64,000 nucleotides of DNA, taken from contig NC_092650.1 of NCBI RefSeq assembly GCF_032118995.1, positions 13,514,501 to 13,578,500 of the forward strand, in the 5' to 3' direction. Below the pieces are notes generated by a model. The model saw only the letters and a program-made list of their open reading frames with translations. It was not told where the DNA came from and did no database searches. Of the stretch, positions 34,044-46,000 are shown piece after piece (position 1 is the stretch's first letter; each line of letters starts with the position of its first letter). The translations under genes and the position numbers were made by a program. Origin of the DNA: Asterias amurensis. Lineage: Eukaryota > Echinodermata > Asteroidea > Forcipulatida > Asteriidae.

Positions 34044-37000
34044 CTGAATACGGAATCAGCAAATAATGACATCATTATCAAAACAATGCCAGGGAATACT
34101 TCAGGGTGTTGATCATAAAAAGTTAAGTAGGATTTGAAACTTTGCATGGTGGAAATACGATATAGAAAGGTTTGGGGTAACACCATGTAATGACTATCTC
34201 TAATGAGTTGGGGTGGTTCTGAAAAGAATCGTTGGTTTCAACTCGACGTTTCAATCAGTATGCTCTGATCGTCTTCTGGAGAGAATCGTTGGTTTCAACT
34301 CGACATTTAGATCAGTATGCTCTGATCGTCTTCTGGAGAGAATCGTTGGTTTCAACTGAAACCAACGGTTCTTTTCAGAACCACCCCAACTCATTAGAGA
34401 TAGTCATTACATGGTGTGACCGCAAACCTTTCTATATCATAAAAAGTTAGTTTATAATAACTTTAAAAATATTGAGGTGTGTTTGACCAAATAGACAAAG
34501 ACATTGACCTAATAGGAAGTCTGGCAACTACGTAAGGGCTTAGATAGCCCAGTTGGTTGAGCACTGGCAAGTTAATCAGGAGATCGTTGAGTCTTTGAGA
34601 TAAGTATAGGTAAACTTCATCGAGTTCAAGGGATGGCCTACAGGTACATGGTATATCGTAGGCTTTATATGAGTAGATATTTCAGCCTATTTTCATCCAA
34701 ACAAATTTGCTGTTTCTTCCGCGGGCAAATAAAGATTGGAAATACAAGTCGGAAGTTTATCACTGTCAGAATCAGTAGTCAACCCCTCCTCAGCCTCGCC
34801 ACCATGGGCAGCGCGCCATATCTGTCGTCAATAACCCCTGAGAGGCATGTACTGGGAAACAACGCTGATTGGCTCATGAAATTGATTATGCATTAGATGT
34901 CAAGTGCGTGCACGCATAGTTTTAAGGTTTTTTTTATGTTGATCACGCCAGCGTTTTTTAAGCAACGAACACGTTTTTTAAAAAACAAAAACAAAAACAT
35001 TCTTTAAGACGAAAGACATGCGTTTCGAAAAGATTGAATAATGAATATGTACGCTCATATATGGCTCATTGAAATGCTAGCATATAGCACATTTAAATTT
35101 GCCAATTCCAGGGGTTATGATTGAGCTAGGCATGCTGGGAAAAATGGCACGGTGAGATCGATCACCCCTGGGAACGAGGTTGACCCCCTCCTTATTACCT
35201 GAACTAAGATTCCCGATGGTAGCCATCTTGTCAAAGAATGCTTGGCATATGTCTAGCGGCAACCCAAGCTCCATCATATTATGGAGGAAGGTTGCGAGCT
35301 GACCGAAGGTGATATTCTCATTCAGCGTCTCCGTGTCCTCTCTCTCCTCCGATGACAGGTGCCTCCAGTTGACTTGGTTATCTGGGGAGCGTTGTTTCCT
35401 TTCATGGTGGACGGCATCGAAGAAAGCAGCATTCCAGAACCGAAGAGATTTCCTGGGGAATAAAACACGGAGATGAATAAAAAGCCTGGTTTATACTTCC
35501 TGCCAGTGCTTCGTGCTAAGCTAAATTTGACGAGGCAGCTCTATTTTCGCTGTGATTGTTTTGGAAGAGTTGCCTGCAGCTCAACTCTTTCGAATTGTTG
35601 CGAATTTGTGGCTTTAAACTTTGCAATGCATTAATATCGAAATCTTATATTCCACACGTATCTACTAAACAAGGTACTCAAGGCCCTGAGCTAATACAAA
35701 CTTTCAGAAAGATGAAGCGATGAATTTTAGAACCCCAGGAAGTACTGAGCAAATGTGCTTATCATTATTGTCGTCAACATGTGAAGTCTAGTGGTAAGAC
35801 AGCAGGACTTGCCATCACAAGGTTGTGGGTTCGATTCCTACCAAGCTATCTGCTGATTTCGCAATGACTACAATAAGTATTGCCGTCTAGGCACTGAATC
35901 ATAATTTCTTGATTTTGTGCAATTCATAATCATAGACTTTTAAACAATCACTGTATGACAGAGATTGGTGTTTCATTATTGTTTTTATTTATTTCTTGAA
36001 AGACACTAGACACTACTGGTAATTGTCAAAGACCAGTCTTCTCACTTGGTGTATCTCAACAGCATGCATAAAATGACAAACCTGTGAAAATTTTAGCTCA
36101 ACTGGAAATCGAAGTTGCGAGACAATAATGAAAGAAAAAAACACGCGTCTGTCACACGAAGTTGTGTGCTTCCAGATTCTTGATTTCGAGACCTCAAAAT
36201 CTAATTCTGAGGTCTCAAAATCAAGTTCATTGAAAATTACTGCTCTCTAGAAAAATTACATGACTTAAGAGGGAGCCGTTTCTCACAGTGTTTGATACTA
36301 TCAACAGCTCTCCATTACTCGTTACCAACTAAGGTTTTATGCTAATAGTTATTTTGAGTAATTACCAATAGTGTCCACTGCTTTTAACCATCACTTACAG
36401 GTATCATTATTTGCTCTTGTGGGAGTTGCTGAGTTCCCTTAAAAGGAAGATCATCTAAACAAACAAGCAAACAATGCTCTCTGGGTTCTGAATTCAAAGC
36501 GCCCTCTATCTGTATAGACCGTATTGAATATGATGTCACCTTTTAAATATCTGCTTCACAAGATGGCATCTGCGAGTGGTACATGTGTGCGCATGCGCGT
36601 GATTGTGCCGTAGAAATCAAACCAGGAATGCTGCGTGCTGCGTGTTTTTTTATGTACGCGCTTAGACGCGCATACGTTTTGACTAACAAGATGGCGACTT
36701 TCATAGCAGCAAAGGGATTATTCAATACGGTCTATAGATCAGCTTCACAGAATCAGCATGTTAATGATTGAATAAATCATCCACATTACCATTGTTTAAG
36801 CCATTGGACACTTTCGGTAAACAGTATTGTCCAAAGGCCAACACTTCGTGTATCACAACTTATATATAAAATAACAAACCTGTGAAAATTTAGGCTCAAT
36901 CGGTCATCAGAGTCGGGAGAAAATAACAGGAAAACACACCCTTGTTTCCGCACGTTTTGCCGTGGCATGACATGTGTTTAAAATAAATCCCTAATTCTCG

Positions 37001-40000
37001 ATATCGAGAATTGATAGTTGTTTTAATGTTTTCTCTAAAAGTAAAGCATTTCACGAATTAGTACTTCAAGAGAAGTCTTTCACCATTACCTTCTGTAAAC
37101 CCTGAAAGTTATTTGTAAGTCTGTGATTTTTTTATTTTTTTTTGTTCCAAAAGTGTCCAATGGCTTTAAATCTCTTTATCATTCATTAACTTTCACCAAT
37201 ACCTACCAGATTGGTTGGTCGGTAAGATTACTGTACAGAAAACTCTTCCTCATCATGGCATCACACCTTGGATATCCTGCATGGTCATGAAAACAAAAAA
37301 GTTAAACTTATCTGCAAATTCCACACCAGAATTTTATTTTTTACAAAAATTAAACAGCCAATAAAGGATGATCACAATATTTCAAATATTACCTTTTTAT
37401 GGCCAAATACACATCGTAGATACCGGTTAATAACCATTTTACTCTCAAAATTGGCATTTAGTAATAAATAGGTCGAGTCAAAAATGCACCCGGCCACATG
37501 GTTTTCAGTCGAGAGTCAAAAACGACTTATTTATTAAAATGCACCCGGCCGCGTGGCTTTTTCAGCCGAGAGTCAAAAACGACTTATATATTATAATGAC
37601 CCCTTAACGCCAGTGACAATTTTCCCCTAATAGGGTTTGAACACAGTTCTCCAGCTTTGGCAAACTGAGGGTGCTATTATCCACATCAAATAGCCGCCAT
37701 TGACGTCACGATTCCTTTGTCGTGCGGGTTTGTTTGACCGCGTTTTTCAGAAATTTGGCTTGGAGCGCTCTGGAGAAAAACCCATGTTTACTATGTTTTA
37801 ACGTGAGGAAAGAGACTCGTTATATTTCAATATGTTTTCTATGGACTGCAGCTATTAGAAAACTGTAATATCTGTATATTTGAGATCACCCTTTATTTTG
37901 CTGTTTGAATGATTTTAAATGTCCCATCTTCAGTCGTCATACATGTTTCATTTTGGTATGAAGTTTAAGATTTAAAGGCAGGGTATACTTTTAGCAATAG
38001 TCAAAGGCAAGTAATCCTCACATGATGTACCCTAAAATATGCATTAAAAGAAAAACCTGTGAAAATTTGGGCTGAAATGGTCATCAAAGTTGCAAGGAAA
38101 TGTTGAAAGAAAAGAATACCCTTGCATAGAATTTAATGTTTAGAGCTATTTTGCTTCTATTTTTTACTGGTGTACTTAAACTTAATGTATGTAATTTTCT
38201 TAATCATTTTCCATTTTTACTGTTACGCGCCCTCGAACAGGTTGGTCCTGGAGAGAGCGCAATATAAAACCAATAAATTATTATTATTATTATTATTATT
38301 ACTATAGAATTGCGAGCTTTCAGATGCCTGAAAAAGGCTTGCTGCTTGCTGCCTGTGTTCAGATTCAAATTAGTTCGTGACAAATTACATCTCTCTAAAA
38401 CTATATTACTTCAAAGGGTATCGTTTCTGACAATGTTTTATAACATCAATAGCTCTTGAGCGCTCATTTCCAAGAAAGTTTTTTATGGTCAATATTTTTT
38501 GTGAGTACATATAAATAGTGAGTATAGACGATGTGACCAATGTTTACATTCAAACCGCCCTCTGTTGAAAAAACACTGTATACGTCATGTTTCGCCGGGC
38601 AAAAATACACGTAGATGGTAAGATTGCATACACTTTCTAGCTGGCTGCCAAAACAAAAAAAGGTTTTGCCCAGCGATATGCGCGCGAATCATGTTATGGT
38701 TTTCGAGTGACGTCAGAGGTCACATCATCTATATATACTAGTGAATATCCCCCTTCCCCAGCATCGCCCTCCATTGACCATGACTATTATGTATATATTT
38801 TTGAACTTTAGAGTAAAAACCGAGATAATCTATCCGAATGATTTGTATTTACCTTCATGTTCATGGTAAAATGTGAAACACATGTTCATGAGACTTTTGA
38901 CGGGAGTGAAGTCATCTGCTTCATTGCACCTAAAGTTGAAACAAACATTTTGTATACATTATAAACTTGTAGCACATTTGCATCATGTACATGGTCCAAT
39001 GGTTAGACTGCAGAACTTGCAATCACAAGGTTGTGGGTTCGAATCCTACAAAGCTAACCGCCGATTTCACAATGACTGGAATTATAAGCATTTCCGTCTA
39101 GTTACTGAATTAATCACATTTTCATGATTTGTGCAAATCATAATCATAGACGTTAAAGGAACACGTTGCCTTGGATCGGTCGAGTTGGTCTTTGAAAAGC
39201 GTTTGTAATCTTTTTTGTATAAAATGCATATGGGTAGAAAGATGTTGTAAAAGTAGAATACAATGATCCACACAAACATGCCTCCAAATTGCACTGTTTT
39301 CCTTTTACGTCGCGAACTAACACGGTCGGCCATGACTCCCATAAATGGCCGACCGTGTTAGTCGACGAGGTAAACAGAAAACCACGCAATTTCGAGGCAT
39401 ATTGTATAGATCATTGTATCACAAAATCTTTCTACCCATATGCATTTTATAACAAACGGTTAAAGAACGCTTTCCAGACCAACTCGACCGATCCAAGGCA
39501 ACGTGTTCCTTTAAACCATTGTTTGTATGGGAGAGATCGGCTGTTGCCAGCTTAGTGTTTATTTATACCCCCTTTCGGGAGTTTGTCGAGTTCCCTTGAC
39601 AGGAAGATGAGATCAGACAGACATGAAAATATTGTATAGAAGAGTTTGCGATAACACCATGTAATAACAATCTCTAAATGAGTTGGGGTGGTTCTGAAAA
39701 GAACCGTTGGATTAACTCCAGAGATTGTTATTACATGGTGTTACCGCAAACTCTTCTATATCTTATTTCCACCATGCAAAGTTTCAAATCCTACTCATGA
39801 AAATATTGTCCTCATGCACCAATGTCACGTGTCAGCCATGCTCGCCATTAAGGAAGTCAAATTGCACGTACAAAAAATGGTGTACAGAGCTGCCAATATT
39901 TGCATTTTGCAATTGGGGAAACTTTGTACAATAATCAGGGAGATATTTAGAACTTTCCATTCAACATTTAGGGTAATCAGGGAATGGGAATGAATGGGAA

Positions 40001-43000
40001 TCAAAGTGTGTTGAATCGGTTTTCAACTAGTTTTGAACCCGCCGAGGTCTGGTTCTAAAATAATTTACCTCGACTTCGTCTCTGTAAAATTATCAAGAAC
40101 CAGGCCTTGTTGGGATTAAACCACTAGTTGAAAACCTCTTCACCACACATTGATTCCCTTAGTTACAATTACATACAATGTGTATATGCTTAAAGGCAGT
40201 GGACACTATTGGTAATTACTAGCATAATTATTATTAGCATAAAACCTTTCTTGGTGCAAGTAATGGGTAGGGTTGATGGTCTAAAACTCTGTGAGAAACC
40301 GTTCCCTCTGAAGTGCCATAGTTTTCGAGAAAGAAGTAATTTTTGACGAATTTGATTTCGAGACCTCAGATTTAGAACTTCAACCGAAATCAACAATCTA
40401 AACACACACAAATTTGCGTGACAGGGGTGTTTTTTTTCCTTTATTATTATCTTGCAAGTTCGATGATCCATTGAGCTCAAATTTTCACAGGTTTGTTATT
40501 TTATGCATATGTTGAGATACACCAACTGTGAAGGTCTTTGACATATACCAATAGTGTCCACTGCCTTTAAAGCCATACTTCTCGAATCTCTGTATTTATA
40601 AATGTAACACTGTACATGTACCTAGGGTACCGTAGAATGGTCTAGTGCTGTGCCCCCCCCCCACCCACCAAACAGCCCCTTCCCATTTGTATCTAAAGCA
40701 CAAGGTCAGTTACATCATCTTCAAGTTACACGTATGTAAAATGTTTGTGTTTGTCAGCCTATAAACTTGTGACCCCATAAACACCCCTTCCCCCACTTCC
40801 CGATAACCTACTTCCCCTTCCTGATCATATTACGATGAAGGTAATCCCCGCATTAGGTAATTAACTACAGTCAGGAAGCCAGGAATGGAGGTAAATCTTG
40901 GCTGCTTCAACCCAATTAGCAATTTGTTTTTCCAAAAAAAAAAAATTAAAAACCCAGATGTGTTGGAAGAACGTTTGACATAAAAAATATAGAAAATGAT
41001 ACACATGTACTTTTTTAGCCAGAAATATTCCAATAACACATATCGAATGTCTATTTGGAACTTTTGGTGAAAAAAGAGCAGAACTCACTGACTTTATACA
41101 AAATTAATATGCTTGACATCTGATATCAGGGTGGTGCTCTATGAGCTCATAACAGGAAGCTGATTTTACACGAAAAATCAAAGGTCCATCCTGCTTATTC
41201 CTAGAATTATGAGGTTTGTTTCGCCATCGTCTCCATGAACCTCATAGGTCCTTCATTCATGTACAAAAGCATATTCAAAACATTTTGCCTTCACATTTAT
41301 GGTCTACAGTTCTTGTTAGAAACCAGATATTGCCAAAAGTAGGCTCTATGTCTTCTTTGTGCTCTCATTGAGCTCGGCATGAGTCCAGAAAATCAACTCC
41401 CCCCCCCCCCCCCGAAAAAAAAGAAAAGAAAAAAGTTGAACAAATACAAACTCTCACTGTTATTCATATAAGAAAATTTATAATTTTGCCAACTTTTTTT
41501 TTTGGTGGAGTGGATTTTCTGGACCCGCGCCAAGCTCACTGTGAGAACAAAGAACACAAAGAGCCCAATTTTGGCAGGATTTTGCAAATGATGACCTATG
41601 AGGTTAGTGGGTCGATAGCAGAATGAACCACATAAAAGTTCTATATAGGAGTACATCGCACCAATACCTTGATTGAACATTCCACAAAATCCATAGTCAA
41701 ACTTACTCAAATAAACAGACGGCGAAAAACTGAACCAATCTGTAGAATGTTTGCTCGGTAACCTTCTTGGAGTTGACTCTTTGACTGTCAACAAGTCTCG
41801 CAAACCACTGACGTCCAACCGCCAACTAAAAAGAAAATTGAAAAATGACAAAACAATTCAATTGTAGCACTTTAATATCAAAGGCATGCACAACTTAGTT
41901 AACAAAAATGAAAATTTCAAGCACTGAAAGACTTAAAGGCAGTAGACACTATTAGTAATTACTCAAAATAATTATTAGCATAAAACCTTACTTGGTATTA
42001 ACGAGTAATGGGGAGAGTTTGATAGTACAAAACATTGTGAGAAACGGCTCCCTCTGAAGTGACGCAGTTTTCGACAAAGATGTAATTTTCCATGAGTTTG
42101 ATTTCGAGAGAAATCAAACATCTGGATGCACACTATCTTGTGTGACAAGGGTGTTTTTTTTCTTTCATTATTATCTCGCAACTTCGACAACCAATTTGGC
42201 TCAAATTTTCACAGGTTTATTTTAAGCATATATATTTGTTGAGAAACACCAAGTGAAAGACTGTTCTTTGACAATTACCAATAGTGTCCAGTGTCTTTAA
42301 TACCCTGTTTATAACTTTTGTCTTTAACGGAGAAACCCAAAACATGAAAATCACGTATATCAGCTAAAAAGTTCCAAACCTAAATCCCTAGTACAGACAC
42401 CTGTTTATAATTTTTTTTAAAACACTGGACACTTTTGGTAATTGTCAAATACTAGCCTTTACAGTGAAAATTTCAGCTCAATTGGTCGTTGAATTTGCGA
42501 GTTAATCACGAAAGAAAAAAACACCCTTGTCACACAAAGTTGTGTGCTTTCAGATGCTTGGTTTTGAGACATCAAGTTCTTCGGAAACAAATTCGTGGAA
42601 AATTACTTCTTTCTCGAAAACTACATTCCTTCAGAAGGAGCCGTTTTTCACAATGTTTTATACTATCAACCTCTCCCCATTACTCGTTACCAAAAAAGGT
42701 TTAACCCTAATATTTCTTTTGAGTAAATACCAATAGTGTCCACTGCCTTTAAACATTTAAAAGCACTAGAAGGTGATGCATACAATTGGTAATCGTCGCA
42801 GGAAAAAAGATGAAGTTTGTACCATAGCAAATCCTGAATCCTCAACAGTAATATTCTGGTCTGAGATACTGTCAAAATCAAGAAAACATTTTGACTAACC
42901 AAAATTCACTAGTGCCCATTTTAATTGCAGCAACATAAGCACTTACATGTTTTTTGTTGAAGGTAAAGTGAACTTAATGTAGTTAGAATAATTTGTGTAT

Positions 43001-46000
43001 GGATCGAAAATATTCGCAATGTATGCCCCAAAATGCCAAATGGAAACTGTTGCGATAATCACTGGGTAAAACCTTTTAAAGACACTGGACACTATTGGTA
43101 ATTGTCAAAGACCTGTCTTCTTACTTTAGTGTATCTCAACATATGCACAAAATAACAAACCTGAAAAAAATTTGAGCTCAATAGGTCGTCGAAGTTGCAA
43201 GATAATAATGAAAGAAAAAAAGCCCTTGTTAGACGAAGTTGTGTGCTTTCAGATGCTTGATTTTGAGACCTCAATACTCTAATTCTAATTCTATGATTCT
43301 GAGGTCTCCAAATCAAATTTGTGTAAAATTACTTCTTACTCGAAAACTACATTCCTTCTAAGCGAGTCGTTTCTCACAATATTTTTTAACATCATAGCTC
43401 TCCATTGCTCGTAAAGTAGTACGGTTTTATGCTAATACATATTTTGAGTAATAACCAATTGTGCCCACTGCCTTTAAACAAACGTGCACAACAATTCTTG
43501 ACAAAACACAAACCTTTTTTCATTGTTTCTCTTAACTGTGTTCTAATTTTGATGCAACTTTTTACAGATTGGTCGCGTAATGCATTGATTAAAAACACAG
43601 GAACTTACTCCTTATGAAATCAATGATCTATTAGTCCTTTAATTGAATGAATGACTTCTGCATGAATAAGTAACCTCATTGATCAGTTCCTCTTTCATGA
43701 ACCTTGCTTACATACACCTTTAGATAAATGAATGGTTTTCAACACGAATAAGTAACCTCATCAATCAGTTCCTTTTTCATGAACCTTGCCTACATGCACT
43801 TTTAGATAAATTAATGATTTTCTACACGAATAAGTAACCTCATGGATCAATTCCTTTTTCCTTTAGCCTTGCCCAAATATTTCCGAGAAGTGAACACATG
43901 AACAGATATTCCCATAGATCATAAACCCACAAAATGGAACACAAAAACATAAACAGGAAAAAGGCAGTAATTAGAGAAACCAAACAATTCAGCCTTGAGT
44001 TTCTCACAATTTTGTATACTATCAACCTCTCCCCATTACTCGTTACAAAGTGAGGTTTTATGCTGATAATTATTTTGAGTAATTACTAATAGTGTCCACT
44101 GCCTTAAATCTTCAAATGTTTAGGGGAAAAACATTTGACTGACAGCTGCGTGACTTGTTGTGCTGATTTGAACGAAAGGTCAGACCACAAAATGGAAAGT
44201 TGTTTACCCAGCTTAAGTCAAAAGTCATTTTTCTGTAGACAGGTCTATGGAGCAATCGGGTTGTCCATTGTTTCTCTTTAATAATCTTTGTCTGGGACAA
44301 CTTAGACCAACCAGAAATGATTGACATATCAATGCAATGTTGACCACAATCAAGTGACCTTAACTAAAGCCATGGTCACGAAGAATCCCATTTTCAATCA
44401 GATGACCGCCATGGTGGAGTTATTTACAAATATACAAGTGGATCAAATTATACTACAGACTGATCAACAAATTCAGTCAATAATAAAGCAATTCTTTGCA
44501 GGGTCAATCTTTTGTCATTGATGGGATACCATGGTGGGACATCACCTCCAGAAGTTCATTGAGGGGTTTTAAAGTAGATGTGGCTAAAACAAACAAGAAA
44601 TCCACTTGAGAGCCGTCCCATCAAAACTTATTGACCATTTTGACAGGTTAATTGCAAATTCAATCACACTTCTGAATCTGAATTATTTATTTAGTTGGCG
44701 AAGCATCCTACTGAAACATCATGCCAACTTATTTGTAGAGAAGACAATTATGATGAAATTTCAGTTTTAGACGAGGGGGGGGGCGGGGCCAAAACCCACA
44801 CAGTCAGGTTGGGACTGAAAAACCCTATCTACATGTATGCAAGGCTCCGGTCCCGGTTCGTACTAGGTTCCACATACTAGGTGAAATGCATGGACAAAAA
44901 CCACTAAGCCAACCTTCAAATTTTACTTTGGACCAGTATAACATGTCTGGGAGGTCCAAAGTCCTTTTCAAACACTTTCAAGATCAGTATTCCAAGGTAT
45001 TCTCACTAGCCAAAACACAAAACTGGTTTGATTTGCTTGTCAAATACATACATGTAGATCATATGAAAAAAACAGCTTTCAAATAGACAAGAATAGAGCT
45101 TACAAGTAACTTCACATTGACATCAAGGCTGATATTTAGTTTGTGTTCACTTTCAAGGTCGATTCACTATTTCAAAGAACTGCCTGATTTTGGCATGTGG
45201 TGCGTGACACAAATAAAGGGTAATTTTTGAAACCATTTGTACATGTAGTAGACAAGTTTTTAGTCATGAAATGAATCCCTACTCACTATGAATAACGACA
45301 TGTAGGTAATATAATCTTCATGTGGAAGTTTCAGCTTCATTGTTCAAGTTTTTGAGACAGAAAAAAATGAAAATCACAGGCTAGATTTTAAGGAGAGTTG
45401 TGTAAACTGGTAAATACGTTTTACATGCTAATATTGTGACATTGAATGTTTTTTTCATCTCTCAAAAACTACACTACCTCAGTAATTTTTAAAGGGAAGC
45501 TTTCTACATGTACTATCACAGGGCTGTATGCTTCGTTTTTGAAAGGGCAAGGGCACCAAGGCATTTTCTTCTTGGTAAAGGGTACCGTATTATGAAATTG
45601 TAAATTTGTACTGGAGCCTTTCAAAGGCACCAAGGCAATGACCAGAGCCAAATTTCATAGAGCTGCTTTTGAAGAAAGTTTTGCTTAAGCAAAAAAATCC
45701 TTGCTTAGTAAAATCAGATTACCGGCCAAGACTCAACTCAATTGTTACATGTATGCTAAGTAAACAACAGCTAAATACCAGTCACAAGCATTGTATATGG
45801 CATGAAATTTTGGCCAGTAACATTATGTAAAATAAGCTAGCTATTTTCGAAGTGCACAAGCAATTTTTTTGCTTAAGCAGCTCTATGAAATTGGCCCCAG
45901 GGCACACAGAGGCAATCGCCTTTGTTGCCTCCGTGAAGTATCACGCGTGCGCCATCACTATCTTTGAATTGTGTAAGTTTAATGTAAATCTGTGGACGAT

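Noticed and set aside
33616-34047. 143-codon plus-strand open frame
   Set aside because: It overlaps KIAA0513 exon 7 and its 3'UTR in antisense and resembles no family.
41393-41851. 152-codon minus-strand frame covering KIAA0513 exon 3
   Set aside because: It is in a different frame from the conserved exon (41825-41707) and runs into the homopolymer centre of a foldback.
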